NCBI RefSeq assembly: GCF_000499845.2
Contig: NC_023751.2
Coordinates: 32,858,309 to 32,922,308, forward strand
Source: Phaseolus vulgaris
Lineage: Eukaryota; Streptophyta; Magnoliopsida; Fabales; Fabaceae
Direction of reading: 5' to 3'
DNA length: 64,000 bases
Below, in pieces: positions 31,647 to 43,692 of the stretch; positions within the stretch are counted from its first letter, which is position 1, and each line of letters begins with the position of its first letter. The notes beneath the pieces were generated by a model, which was not told where the DNA came from, searched no databases, and was given only the letters and a program-made list of their open reading frames with translations. The position numbers and the translations under genes are program-made.

Positions 31647-32690
31647 TTGTCTTTGGATGAGAATACTATGAGAAAGAACAGGGGTATGTTTGCTAGAGTG
31701 CTAGTGGATATTGATATGTTGTCCCCTTTTTCCGATCACCTCTTGGTTGAACGTTCAAACTATACTTTTGTAGATGGTGTGGAATATGAATGGATTCCTC
31801 CTTTTTGCTCTCACTGTAAGATGATAGGGCATGAGCTTGCTCAGTGTCGAATGATTCATTATCAGGGTCGTGTTCCTGGGCCACAATATAAATCTTCTCA
31901 AAAGATAATTTCTAAAGAATGGGATCAGGGGAGGACCACGACTCCTAAACAACGTAAAGAATATCGAAAGAAAGATTCGCAGCCGAAGCTCGTGGAAGAC
32001 CCCACAGATAAATTGAACATTGTTGTTCCCGACAAGGCTAATGCAGGGTCACCCTTGGGTCACCTTGCTTCCGATAAATCAGGAGGAGTGGAGGATGATT
32101 TTGCTGATATGCCTCCTTTTAAGGATGCCTCGAATCATGAATCCAAGCAAGGGTTGTCCACTCATACTTCGGATTTTCCAGTACAGGGGATGTTACCTGT
32201 TGTTATGCAAGCTAAGGGCTCGGTGTCTCATGCTTCTAATGAGGATCTTCATGTGGAGATCTCGCCTCCTGTGGTGGTTACATCTTCGTTGTGCCCCGCC
32301 TCTCCTCAGAGGGCTAAATCGCCTACAGATTCTACAACACCAATCAATACTCCAATTGATGGTCACCACGTGGAGACCTCTGCAATTGTGATTGTACCAT
32401 CCCCGTCATTGGCCTGCAAAATCACTTTTCATCTATCGAGGGTTTGGAAACTACAGATGTGGTAGGTGATCCTTATATTGGTACGTCTATTGCCATTGTT
32501 GAAATTTGATTATGACCATATCATTGTTGAAAATGAGATTGGCTCAAAAGTTTGGGTTGATCCTAATGAGATGGAGGAGGATGTCAGTGATACTGGGGAG
32601 AAGATAGTTCGTACTAAAAGAAAACCAGGGAGACCACCTAAAGGGACTGGTAAATCCAAAAAAACTGCTAAGACAATTCTCACCACAATG
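31647..32690 (+). pseudogene. LINE ORF1 (DUF4283/zf-CCHC_4 type) with AT-hook tail
   Basis: GTPLSLDENTMRKNRGMFAR, LVDIDMLSPFSDHLLVER and YEWIPPFCSHCKMIGHELAQC are the typical ORF1 arrangement of plant L1 elements, ending in a CX2CX4HX4C knuckle (residues CSHCKMIGHELAQC). A long Ser/Pro-rich segment follows. After a stop at 32463 the tail continues in another frame: VWVDPNEMEEDVSD, then RTKRKPGRPPKGTGKSKK, a clear AT-hook (core PGRPPKG). ORF1 protein coats LINE RNA. The AT-hook suggests an additional minor-groove DNA contact. Confidence 0.85.
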
Positions 32691-32993
32691 AAGTTCTTTT
32701 ATTTTTTATGGAACGTTAGAGGACTGGGAAACCACAAAACTGTGGAGATGTTGCTTAGTTTACTTAAACTGTATAAACCCCTTCTGGTTTTTCTTGCTGA
32801 ACCTATGATGTTGTACACTAATGTTTTTTATGTCCTTTACAAATTTGTTAATATGCATTTGGTGGCTACGTCTCCTATTGTTAATAAATCTGCTAAACTT
32901 TGGTGTTTGTCGATCCCTAATCTGGTCCAAGATTTCTTGATAAATGAACAGTTTATTTCTGTAACTTTCCAACACGTAAAAGACACCCACTAA
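32691..32993 (+). pseudogene. LINE ORF2 endonuclease, N-terminal fragment
   Basis: MKFFYFLWNVRGLGN has the endonuclease Asn. LLVFLAEPMM contains the Glu region in the variant AEP form. The frame runs on to a stop at 32991-32993, where recognisable LINE sequence ends. Confidence 0.75.
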
Positions 32994-33112
32994 TTTGCAA
33001 CAAAGCAAAATATATGGATGAGCAAATTGTGTAGCTAGTCTTAGGGGTGACTCTATATGCAAAGAAGAAAATAACACACTTCAAAATAAGTTGAAATTTG
33101 TTAGATTTATTA

Positions 33113-33262
33113 ACTCACCTTCACAATATCACCAGCAATGTAGAGAACACATGAGGATGCATTTCCATTAGGTGCCATTAATGTTCTAAGAGAAACATGA
33201 AATATAGCCAGAATTAATACTTTATGTCCATGCTCTTTCAACATCAAAGCCAGAAAATATGT
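33113..33262 (-). other. Orphan exon-like open block
   Basis: 47 codons are open on the minus strand, starting YFLALMLKEHGHKV and ending LYIAGDIVK, immediately followed by a GTGAGT donor. No acceptor AG is evident upstream. Codon composition looks protein-like and differs from the AT-rich surroundings. I do not recognise the family. It could be a captured or relict exon, or chance. Confidence 0.35.
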
Positions 33263-34080
33263 GAGTGTTGAAATATTTTAATTGAATTTTTTAAATTAAA
33301 ACATTGATTAATTACATTATATAATAAAAATTATTTTGATATTACATTTAAATTAAATTAATTCATAGAATTTTTAATTTAAATAATATTTTGAATTTAT
33401 TATTATAGATTTAATTTCATGTTTAAGTAAAATTAAAATATTAAAATATTACTTTAGAATGTTAATTTTTAAATTGATTTTAACTATTTCAGTATTATAC
33501 TAAAATTAATAATTTTATTGTTATATTTAAAATATTAAATTTATTGTTATTCATTTAAAATATTTTATAAATTAACAATTAAGACACAAAATCGACACAA
33601 AATAATAGTTTATAATTTTATAAAATTTAGTTACTCCAAAATAAATAATAGTAACTAAAAATTTAAGTCTTTATGATAATTAGAAATAATAAATGGTTTT
33701 TAATTTCATTATTTTTATTAATAAAAAATAGTCTCTAAAATAGATTAAAAATACTAAAAAATTATTTCTAATTACATCTTAATAAACTATTTTATACATT
33801 AAATAATTTTTAGTTTATAAAATAATATTTAAATTAATCGATATAATAATTAATTATTTTTTTTCTTTAAATAATTTATATTTTTTACTGTAATATTTTC
33901 TTTATTTAAAGATTTCATTTTCTTAGTCACGTCACTTCTTTTCTAAAAAGTAGTCCCTTTCTAAGGATTCACTTCAAGTATTAAGGAATTAATTTGTCAA
34001 CTTCATGCATAGCTCTTTCTCTTAAATCATGCTTAAATTGACTTACTGCATTATGGCATAAGCAATGATCCGTCTTATGT
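33263..34080. other. AT-rich intergenic
   Basis: Strongly AT-rich with many ATTTAAATTAA-type words. No gene or terminus recognised. Confidence 0.5.
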
Positions 34081-34319
34081 TTTTTTTTTTTATCAGCAAT
34101 GAATAAATAAAATTTAAAGGGATACTTCAGGGGTATCCCAACCCATATACAGTAACCAGAAGTGGACTTCCTATATCATCCACAAAAGATGCTCTCCTTT
34201 ATGGTTGAAGCAGAACAACCTTAAAGTGAGAAAACCATACCCAAAAATATAACCAACAGGTTACCTCAAAGCAACACTCAACTTTACCGAAACTCCCAGG
34301 ACCGAGGCCACCTACTTTC

Positions 34320-34880
34320 ACCTCGCCACGCGACTACACACATATGGAGAACGCCGCTTCATCGATCGCGATCATGTTGACCTATGGTGAACGCCGCTTC
34401 ATCAACCGGCGATCATGTTGATCTTTGCATACCTTCGGCGACCACTGACTACGCACGCATGGAGATCGTCGTTTCCTCGACCGGCGATCATGTTGACCTT
34501 TGCATAACTTCGACGACCACCGACTACGCACGCATGGAGATCGTCGTTCCATCGACCGGCGACCTTAACTTCGACGACCACTGACTACGCACGCATGGAG
34601 ATCGTCGTTTCATCGACCGGCGATCATGTTTACCTTGTATAACTTCGACGACCACCGACTACACACATATGGGGAATGCCATTTCATCGATCGGCGATCA
34701 TGTTGACAGCGCCGCTTCATCGACCGGCGATCATGTTGACTTTGCATACCTTCGACGACCACCGACTACGCACACATGGAGATCGCCGGCGATCCCCAAA
34801 ACCTGCTTCAGCTAAGTTCTGCGTCAAAACCTTCGACTACTCACGCATGGAGACCAATAGAACACCCCGCTTCAGCTAAG
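34320..34880. repeat. GC-rich tandem repeat inside the LINE 3' region
   Basis: Imperfect repeats of about 62-75 bp, each containing ACTACGCACGCATGGAGATCG and TCGACCGGCGATCATGTTGAC, roughly seven full or partial copies. The GC content contrasts sharply with the surrounding AT-rich DNA. Short open frames in it are by-products of the repeat. Confidence 0.85.
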
Positions 34881-35361
34881 TTCTGCGTCAAAAGATCACC
34901 AGTCACAGTAAAACCACCAAACCAACTGCCTTTTGTCTAATGTCAGGTATGCTATGGAATCTTCTTGAATGGCACAAGCCGTGCAAGGGCTCTTCTACTT
35001 CTTCCCAACATCAGGGGTGATTAACTTGGCAGTCCTTGGCTCCGAACCAGTTAGACGCATGGTGAGTTATATTGGTCCAGAATTTACAGCAACTCTGCTT
35101 CCAAAACGTTCCCAACATGCCTTAGTTCACTTGCTTCCCTTTAGGTACCTGCAACAGAGTCTACACCAGATTGTCCTCACTGTTCATAACCAACCTAGTG
35201 GCAACCACAAAAGGCACTACCAAAAGATAACGTTCAGCCAGGTTGCCAAGAACAAAAATCACACACATCACCATTCCTCCCTAGACACCTCAGAGGCCAC
35301 CAAAAAGTTTAGGTATACAACAGAACCGGCCAACTTAGGAAAAGGCCAATCTTGGCCCCCT

Positions 35362-35604
35362 TCATTTATAACTCCCGATACACGACACTGGATTTAAGAT
35401 CCAATCAACGAAAGAATAATCGAACCTTTGTACCTTGTGCTTCATCCATAACCAGGATTTAAGTTGGGCTTTTTGGAACACCTCTTCTGCGTCTACAGCA
35501 CTTTGCTTAAACACCACCGAATTTCTGTGCTCCCAAATACCTTTCCACACGGAGCTTTGTTTGTTGTTGGCCTGAGTTAGTAGGAAGCTCTCAAAGTGGC
35601 TCAT
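35362..35604 (-). pseudogene. LINE ORF2 C-terminal tail
   Basis: WKGIWEHRNSVVFKQSAVDAEEVFQKAQLKSWLWMKHKV and FDYSFVDWILNPVSCIGSYK. The same motif ends the LINE pieces at 10300-10535 and 28203-28418. One frame break separates it from the preceding part. Confidence 0.88.
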
Positions 35605-35655
35605 AAGTACATTACTTTCTACAGACAGAATGTCGATCCATCTATGACACAGGCT

Positions 35656-36965
35656 TCATACCCGCAACGCCAAATCACACTCCATAAAGAGATGTTGACT
35701 TGATTCGATCTTGTCATGGCACAGTACACACGTGGTAGACTCTAGCATCACCCCTCTCCTACTCAAACACTCTCTAGTTGGCAGTCTATCCAAAAGGGCT
35801 CTCCATATTGTAGTTAGGACATTGGGGAAGGCCCTTGCCTTCCAGAGATACTTGAACACTTCACTTTGACGCCCTCCGTCAGTACTAGCTAGGCACAGAT
35901 ATGCTGATTTCACTGTGAAGCACCCATTTTCATCGTTTCCCCATACCCGTACATCTGACTGCTCCTTGTTAACACATACGCTAGAAATGTGAGTTACTAG
36001 CTCTGTTTCCAACTCCTTTTCCCATTCAAATCTGTCTCGCCTCCAACTTAAGGTCCATCGCCATACTAACCCTTCCCATGCACCCACCTCTTCCACCCTT
36101 TGCCCCTGATTCTGCGATAATGAGTAAAGTCTGGGGAACAACGTTTTGAGTTTAGTGCTCCCAACCCACACATCCTCCCAGAATCTCGTTTTATTGCCTC
36201 AACCTAGCTTCCATCCCATTTGTGCTTGGAACCATCCTTCTCCACCTCCCTCCCTGCACGCTTTATTGAGGTCCCTCCACCACCAAGATTGCCTTTTTAA
36301 AGGCGTTTGCATTGGCTCATCTTCTGGTCCATATTTTGACTCCAAGAGCTCCTTCCATCTTCCTCTTTCTTCCGAGTGCCATCGCCATCTCCATTTAGCC
36401 AGTAGGGCGTAATTAAACTTTTGGATATTAGTAATCCCCAGCCCTCCCTCCTCCTTTGGTTTACACAAGTTCTCCCAGTTTACCCATGAGATCGGCTTCT
36501 TCTCCTTCCCCCACCCCCACAGAAACCTTCTTTGTAGGCTAACAATACTCTTGCATACTGAGTTCGGTGCTCTGAACAGGGATAGGTAATACAGAGGTAC
36601 TGCAGTGAGTACTGATTTTATAACACATATTCTCCCGGCCATGGATAAGAACCTCCCTTTCCACACACTGAGCCTGGCTTTCAGCTTATTAATAACTGGC
36701 TCCCAAAACTTCTTCCTCCTTGGGTTGCCGCCCACTTCAAGACCCAGATACTTAAAGGGTACTTCCATCTGAGAACAATTCAAGGTCTTAGTGTAGCATA
36801 GAAGGTTGTCTCTATGGACATTAACGCCTGCTAACTTAGACTTATGAAAGTTGATCTTCAACCCGGACGCTACCTCGAAGCCCCTGAGGATAGCCTTTAG
36901 GGTTACCACGTTCTTGAAAGAGTCCTCACATACAAACAAAGTGTCGTCTGCGAACTAAAGAATAC
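35656..36965 (-). pseudogene. LINE ORF2 middle and zinc-binding region
   Basis: Just past a TAG where a Gln codon is expected, the frame reads FADDTLFVCEDSF and continues through PFKYLGLEVGGNPRRKKFW, MAGRICVIKSVLTAVPLYY and WGWGKEKKPISWVNW to a stop near 36199. The next frame (35656-36171) has WRRDRFEWEKELE, then TIWRALLDRLPTRECLSRRG with CVLCHDKIESSQHLFMEC, the zf-RVT zinc ligands. Damage is limited to a few stops and frameshifts, so this is a fairly young copy. Confidence 0.9.
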
Positions 36966-36969
36966 ATAG

Positions 36970-37690
36970 CTAAAGCTCATTCCTACCAATCTTCAGACCT
37001 GATAGGAGGTTGGCCTTACTGTCTGCCTCACTAGCCCAGTTAGTCCTTCTACAACTACTAGAAAGAGAAACAGGGCTAGTGGATCTCCCTGCCTCAAGCC
37101 CCTTTGTGGTTTGAATTCTTCCGTCGGACTTCCATTGACCAGAACAGACACTGTAGCAGATTCCATACACCCACGAATCCATCTGATCCACATATTGTGG
37201 AACCCCATCTTGTGTAGCATGTCGTACAAAATCTCCCATCGAACCGAGTCGTAGGCCTTTTCAAAATCTACCTTCAGGCATAGTCCACTTCGACCACCCT
37301 TTCTAAGATCCTCGACAACTTCATTGGCCATAAGAACACTATCTAGTATTCCTCTATCTTTCAAAAAAGCCGATTGGCAGTCGTTTATGATCGTGGGGAG
37401 CACCTTCTTGATCCTTCCAGCCAGCACCTTGGATAGTATTTTGTACATAGCTCCTACTAGGGAAATGGGTCTGTAGTGGTCAAAATGAACTGGGTTCCTT
37501 ACTTTGGGCACCAATGCGATGAAGGACGCATTACACCCCTTAGGTATGCAGCCTGTTTCATGCAACATATCCATCACTTCCATGACCTCACCCTTCAGAG
37601 AGCCCCAACTCTTTTTAATAAAATTGAAGTTGAAACCGTCGGGTCCTGGACTTTTTGAGCCTTCACATTGGGTCCTGGGCTTTTTAATAA
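36970..37690 (-). pseudogene. LINE reverse transcriptase (N-terminal part present)
   Basis: ASFIALVPKVRNPVHFDHYRPISLVGAMYKILSKVL, then DCQSAFLKDRGILDSVLMANE, LKVDFEKAYDSVRWEILYDM and LRQGDPLALFLFL. It runs into a frameshift near 36990. The active-site FADD follows in another frame at about 36945-36960. Confidence 0.9.
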
Positions 37691-39250
37691 TTAAGTTTTA
37701 CTATCAGTCTGATATTGGATTTTTTTACATCCAATATTATGATTTTGTTAAATAAAAATTCATAGGTTAACATTTTAACTTTCTCATTTCTCATAGGAAA
37801 TCAAGTACACATTTTCTTTAGGAGATGAAAATTCATTTTTGGAATAAGCAACCTCTAATATAAGGAAATGCTTTCATTTCAAATTGGGCCACCATTTTTT
37901 TCTTTAAAAGCTAATTTCTATATTTCATATCTCTTACAACAGTAATGAGTTGTTCTTTATAGTCAAAACGAAATGAAAAGCATAGGAAATTCATATGATC
38001 AATTGCTCCTAAATCAAGAATTCAAACACCTTGAAATACGTGACTAGTAGTATTGAATGCACCATTTAATAGTTAAGTTCAATTATTATTTTTAAATCTT
38101 AATTTTTTTTACCATAATTCGAATTTGGTATAACTTCATTACACAAAAATAGACTAAGTAATGTCATGAGATTGCTCAAATCATGAGAATACTTTTAACA
38201 CATCATTAGTAAAAATGATTTTGCTTATATCTCTTTAGCTTTTATCTTGCTTAACGAGTAAACGAAAATATAAAAAAGGTATGCATGGTGATTGGAATCT
38301 CAAGCTACCCAATTTCCAAACAAAAGAAAGAAACAAATGTAGATGAAGAATGAAATAAAGAAAGGCATAATTTTGAGACAAAAAAAAAGAGCACACAAAA
38401 ATAGAAAAGACACATAAGTTAGAGTAGAAGACAAAATAAAGAAGACGACGCCATGTGAAGAGAGCAACACGATGGGATTGATATCCTAGAAAAAGCGACA
38501 TGGTATGTCACTTTTAGAGAATACGAAGAAAATGTTGTACCATCGTAACAAAAGAGAAATGTATTGTATCATAGAAATTGTACAAGTTTATTTTCACAAA
38601 TAATTCAATTTTAAAAGCAACTCAAAATAAATGTAAAATATTATTAAATTGACACGTAAGTAGGTGCATAAAATAGGAGGTGAAAAAGAAAAATTATACA
38701 AACTTTGATACATCAGTTTTAAAACAAAATATATAATAAAAATAAATTTATGATTAAATAATATAAAAAATATTATTTTGATAAGTGTAAATGAAAAGAA
38801 TCAGTTTATAATGTTTGACCAATACAGTTTTAAAATTATTTCTCTTCCTAATTATAATCTGGTAAAAAATTAATATATCAGTTAGTATTAAGAATTGTAA
38901 GATTATTTTGTTACTGAAAAATTAAAAGACATGAGAATCTATTATAATAATCTAATGATATTTTAAAATAAAATAAAAATTAAATATAATTAAAATATTA
39001 ATTTATTGATTATTAAGTATATATTTATTATTTGAGTAATGATGCATTTACGAGACCCACATTTTTTATATCACACTACAATTTCTAATACTATTATTTT
39101 AATATTTTTTATATCATTTAATTACTGAGTTATCATTTATTATATATTATATATATTTTTATTTAAACCCATAAAATAAAAATTTAGAAACTCTCAATGT
39201 TCTCAAAAGCATCATTTCCCATATTACTTGTATGGTGTAAACCTATGACC
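37691..39250. other. AT-rich intergenic upstream of the transporter
   Basis: No gene or element termini recognised. The first bases repeat the GGGTCCTGG / CTTTTT words of the LINE end (37644 and 37672). 38580-39180 is very AT-rich and probably includes distal promoter DNA of the transporter gene. Confidence 0.5.
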
Positions 39251-39260
39251 AACCTGCAAA

Positions 39261-39267
39261 ATATATA
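39261..39267 (+). promoter_or_regulatory. Probable TATA box of the transporter gene
   Basis: ATATATA in GCAAAATATATAGG, about 120 bp before the ATG. A purine-rich GAGAGAAGAGTGAG leader follows. Confidence 0.4.
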
Positions 39268-39381
39268 GGTTTTGATAACAGACAAAAGAGAGAAGAGTGA
39301 GTAGCTAGTGCGAGAGGTCTGATACCAAAAACACAGATAGAAAGAAGAAAGCTTGGTACCGAAACGCAGAGTCATATACTG

Positions 39382-42300
39382 ATGGACGGAGGAGGAGTGC
39401 GGAAGAGGAGGGGTTGCTCCGTTCAGAAAAACGACTTCCTCCCGGAGGAATCGTTCAAGAGCTGGGGGAACTACAAGGCGGCGCTGCTGGAAACGCCGCG
39501 GAGGCTCAAGGACCGATTCCTCACGCGATCCAATGAGCGAGTGGAGATCGGCGAGATGACGGTGCGTAGCAGCCACCAGATGAAGAAGACGCTCAACTGG
39601 TGGGACCTCATCTGGCTCGGCGTCGGCTCCGTCATCGGCGCCGGAATATTTGTCCTCACCGGAATGGAGGCCAGGAACGTCACCGGTCCCGCCGTCATCT
39701 TGTCCTTCGTCGTGTCCGGTTTCTCCGCCATGCTTTCCGTCTTCTGTTACACAGAGTTTGCCGTCGAAATCCCCGTTGCCGGTGCGTGACTCGTTCCTTT
39801 TAGTTCCTTTTTTTCGCTGTTTTTTAGTGTGATTTACAAACTCTGATTCTGATCTTTTTTGTTAGGGTTATAATTAGTTTTGTTTTATTCTCCACTAGAC
39901 AAAAATAACAGTTTTTTACGTAAAAGACGAAATTAAAATTTTGGGTAATTTCGTTGAATGTTCAAAATTGATACCTCCACATCATTTCAATGTTTAATTT
40001 ATAAAAAAATTAATTAGGGTTTTTATTTGCCTTAAAAATTTTGAAATAAATCTTTTTTAATCTCTTGAATTAAAAAATAAAATACTTTGACTATCTTAAA
40101 ATGTGAATTTAATCCCTAAACCTTAAATTTTAGGAAAAGAAGTGGTAAACATTCAGTTACATTTATTAAATTTAGTGTTTAGAAATTATTTTCCATTTCG
40201 AAGTGCTAATTTTGTTTTCAAAAAAATTGGAGGGTCAAAGTTAAAACTATTTAAATTTAAGGGTTTTTAATAAAATTAAATGTTTAATGAATAAGTTAAT
40301 GTGATCCCTAATTATCAACTACAAAAAATAACATTGTATCCTTATTAGCAGAAATTATGATTTAATAATTAGCTACAGTAACATCAGGTCCTGGTTACCT
40401 AACATTATATCCTCCTTAATTAGGAAATATTATATTAAATCTCACGTATAAAGTCAAGTGAAGATATTAGATTTTATCAGAATTTGTGGACCTAAGTCTT
40501 TCATATCATTTATTAAGTCTTTATATTATTTATTTATTTATTTGTAATTAATAAACATATTTTTAACCGTTTTTTATTTCTACTGATTAAATTTTATCAG
40601 CATAATCTATTTTGTTGATTTTACTATTTATAATTATAACATCATCAAAATTAATAACAAATATTTGTTTTAAAAATTATTTTTATAAATTTTAACATTT
40701 ATTATAAAAGGGAATACCCAAAAGAATAAGTATGTGTATTTTCATTAGTTTATTATCTGAAAATTTATTTAGCAGTCTATTTTATAGAAAAAAAAACTTA
40801 TAAATAAACTCATAAATGAAAAATCTAAAAATATTAATAAATTGTGTTCATTATATTTAAAAATTACTTTTGTAAATATTAATATTAAAAATAATAAATA
40901 AATAATAACGGTGAGTTATTATAATAAAAATGTATCCAAAAAATGGAAAGGTTTCATTTTATTATAGAAAAAAAAATCATAAACTAAAAGAATTAAGTAA
41001 TAATGAAAATAAAATAATGCAGAAAACTAAAAGCTTGCTTACTTTCAACAGCAGCATGCTAATTACTTTCAACAGAAGCATGCTTACGACCACAAATTTA
41101 CAGAATTTCTCTATAAAGTATATACTTGCAATACCTATAATAGCGTAATATATACATATATACATCATGAATCAATAATGTTCTTGAATTTGCCATCAAC
41201 TTGTTCTTGTTTTCTTGTTTTGTTTCTCTTTTGTTTTTCCTTAGGTGGGTCATTTGCCTACTTGAGAGTGGAGCTAGGAGACTTTGTGGCCTTCATAGCC
41301 GCCGGAAACATCCTTCTTGAGTACGTAATAAGTTGTGCCGCAGTAGCAAGGTCATGGACCTCATACTTCGCCACCCTTTGCAACAAAAACCCTGATGATT
41401 TTCGCATAGTGATCCATAACATGAACTCCAATTATAGCCACCTTGACCCTATAGCTGTTCTCGTCCTTGTACTCGTATGCATCCTTGCGGTTCGCAGCAC
41501 CAAAGGCTCTTCAATCTTCAACTACATTGCCTCAGTTGTACACATAATCATCATTGTCTTCATAGTCATAACGGGTCTTATCCACGCCAAGCCTCAAAAC
41601 TACGTCCCCTTTGCACCCTTCGGTGTCAGGGGCGTGTTCCAAGCCTCAGCTGTTCTCTACTTTGCCTACGTGGGGTTTGATGCTGTTGCAACCATGGCTG
41701 AAGAGACCAAGAACCCTTCAAGGGACATTCCAATTGGGCTTGTGGGCTCAATGTTGATCGCCACATTGGCGTATTGCTTGCTTGCAGCCACACTCTGCCT
41801 CATGCAACCGTATACCAATATAGACGTGAACGCACCCTTTTCGGTGGCGTTTAGTGCTATTGGGTGGGATTGGGCTAAGTACATTGTTTCGTTGGGGGCT
41901 TTGAAGGGAATGACCACTGTGTTGTTGGTGACTGCTGTGGGTCAAGCTCGCTATCTGACTCACATTTCACGCACACACATGATGCCTCCTTGGTTTGCTT
42001 TTGTGGATGAGCACACTGGGACACCTGTGAATGCCACAATTTTCCTGGTTCTGATCTCAGCTCTGATTGGTTTCTTCACTGACCTTGAGGTTCTCTCTAA
42101 CCTCTTGTCGATCTCCACTCTCTTCATCTTCATGTTGGTGGCAGTTGCTCTGCTTGTGCGTAGGTACTACTCGAGTGGAGTCACAACAAAGAGCAACCAA
42201 ATCAAGCTCATTGTGTTCATCGTGGTGATCATTGGCTCTTCATGTGGGATTTCATCTTATTGGGCACTAAGTGATGGTTGGATTGGTTATGCTGTTTTTT

Positions 42301-42611
42301 GTCCAATTTGGGTTTTAGCTACAGGAGGGCTTTGGCTTCTTGTTCCAAAGGCAAAGGAGCCAAAACTTTGGGGGGTGCCTTTGGTTCCATGGCTACCTTC
42401 CATATCTATTTTTATTAACATATTCCTTCTTGGATCTATAGATAAAGATTCGTTTATTAGGTTTGCTTTTTGGACAGTGCTTCTCCTGGTTTACTATGTC
42501 CTCTTAGGGTTGCATGCTTCTTATGATAAAGCTAAGGAGTTTGAAGCACAAAGTAGTGCCCAAAGGGGGGTGAACACTTTGGAAGATGGGGTGGTGGTGT
42601 CTTCTACGTAG
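39382..42611 (+). CDS. CAT: Cationic amino acid transporter (CAT family), two exons
   Basis: Exon 1 is 39382-39781 and exon 2 is 41245-42611, joined by a GT-AG intron that splits a Gly codon (EIPVAG|GSFAYLR). The product is 588 residues, normal for plant CATs (about 570-600). After a basic cytosolic N-terminus (RLKDRFLTRS), the first membrane segment carries GSVIGAGIFVLTG, the broken-helix substrate motif of the APC superfamily. Others include ARSWTSYFATL, the strongly conserved FDAVATMAEETKNPSRDIP loop, ALKGMTTVLLVTAVGQARYL, and a C-terminal CAT domain (LWGVPLVPWLPSISIFIN). About 14 hydrophobic segments are visible. CATs are proton-coupled importers of Lys, Arg and other amino acids at the plasma membrane or tonoplast. 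The one-intron structure and EIPVAGGSFAYLRVELGDF text resemble the Arabidopsis CAT1/5/8 group; the member is not certain. No damage is visible. Confidence 0.93.
39782..41244 (+). other. Intron of the transporter gene
   Basis: 1463-bp intron, GTGCGT donor and TTTTCCTTAG acceptor, AT-rich. A short repeated GCATGCT(A/T)A word lies at 41054-41082. No element with defined ends was found in it. Confidence 0.85.
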
Positions 42612-43683
42612 TAGACTCTCTCTAGTATTTTTACTTTTGTGTCTTTGCTTTTGTTTTTGCACTTCATTTTATATTAATGCCCAATTTAATTCTGTTCTGT
42701 AAATAAAATATGTTAAGTGCTTTAGAATGTGATTTTTATCATCAATTAAAAAAGTACTCATGAAAACTGGAGTGAAAAACTGGTAGTAAACTTGATAAGT
42801 ATGTTTAAATGAATTGCAAAATTTGTCAGAAAAATAATAGGTTAAAGATTAGAAAAATTCGGTAAAATCGATTAAAATTGGGCCGGAAAAATATATTAAA
42901 TTATAATTGTATTTTTTTAAAATATAAAAATTAACCTGAATATTTATCATTTTCCTTTTTGTTTTACATGTAAATTTATTACTGATAATAAATATTGATG
43001 CATATTATTTAAATTTTTATTTAAGTATGACAACATATTTTTATTTACAACTTTTTATGTCTAAAACTATCCGTGATTATGTGAAACTTAAAACTATGAA
43101 AAAATAAATAATATATATATATAATAGAATAGAATTTGTGGATTTGACATGCATTTATTGGTATAAATTAAAAAACAACATATTAATGATGTTTAATGAC
43201 GTTTTATCAAAATAATTTCAAAGATCATCTCAATGTCTCAAGGGGATAGATAAAATAAAAGTATTTACGCAATGACTGGATATGCCTTTGAAGAGTTTCA
43301 ATCTGGATTTTGCAATTATAAGTATTATGGATTCATTTTTGTATGTCACTATAATTAAGAATATAATATGCATACATTATATTACGATGTTGAATGGACG
43401 ACAAACATATAATATCAATTCAAATATGGGTTTGGCAGCAGGCAGAGGTAAAGAAAGGTGAGCAAATCAATTCAAATTTTTATTGAGTTTTTATATAAGA
43501 GTTTGAATATCATAACTTAAATGTTTCATTTTATTTAATTTATTTATTATAAATAAATAAAATGTGATAGTTAAGGAAATAATATCTCATCGGACGATAT
43601 ATTTAATGATTTTCATATTATTAACATATAAAAAAAACACATTTTTCTAACAAACAAATAATTTGGTGAAATTTTGGACATCA
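42612..43683. other. 3' UTR of the transporter and AT-rich intergenic DNA
   Basis: The first ~110 bp are likely 3' UTR, with AATAAA at about 42701. The remainder is AT-rich without recognised features. Confidence 0.5.
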
Positions 43684-43692
43684 AAATATTAG

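Larger units (their letters stand above)
31600..32993 (+). mobile_element. LINE 5' half: ORF1 and start of ORF2
   Basis: Contains ORF1 (31647-32465 and continuation to about 32690) and the first part of an APE endonuclease (about 32690-32993). It ends abruptly in the endonuclease, with no reverse transcriptase. An unrelated sequence follows. A 3'-truncated LINE is atypical for target-primed integration, so deletion or recombination is likely. Confidence 0.78.
34082..37690 (-). mobile_element. 5'-truncated L1-like LINE (3.6 kb)
   Basis: The 3' end is an A-run at 34082 preceded (minus strand) by ATTTATTCATTGCTGATAAAA. The element begins within the reverse transcriptase region near 37690 (SPGPDGFNFNFIKKSWGSL), as is usual for incomplete target-primed reverse transcription. 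The 3' non-coding part (34082-35360) includes a GC-rich tandem repeat. No target-site duplication could be matched. Confidence 0.87.

Noticed and set aside
34384..34879. Short repetitive open frames
   Set aside because: Translations of the GC-rich tandem repeat in the LINE 3' region.
38235..38501. 88-codon minus-strand open frame
   Set aside because: Phe/Leu/Ser-rich translation of AG-rich DNA, no motif, no neighbouring splice or promoter signal.
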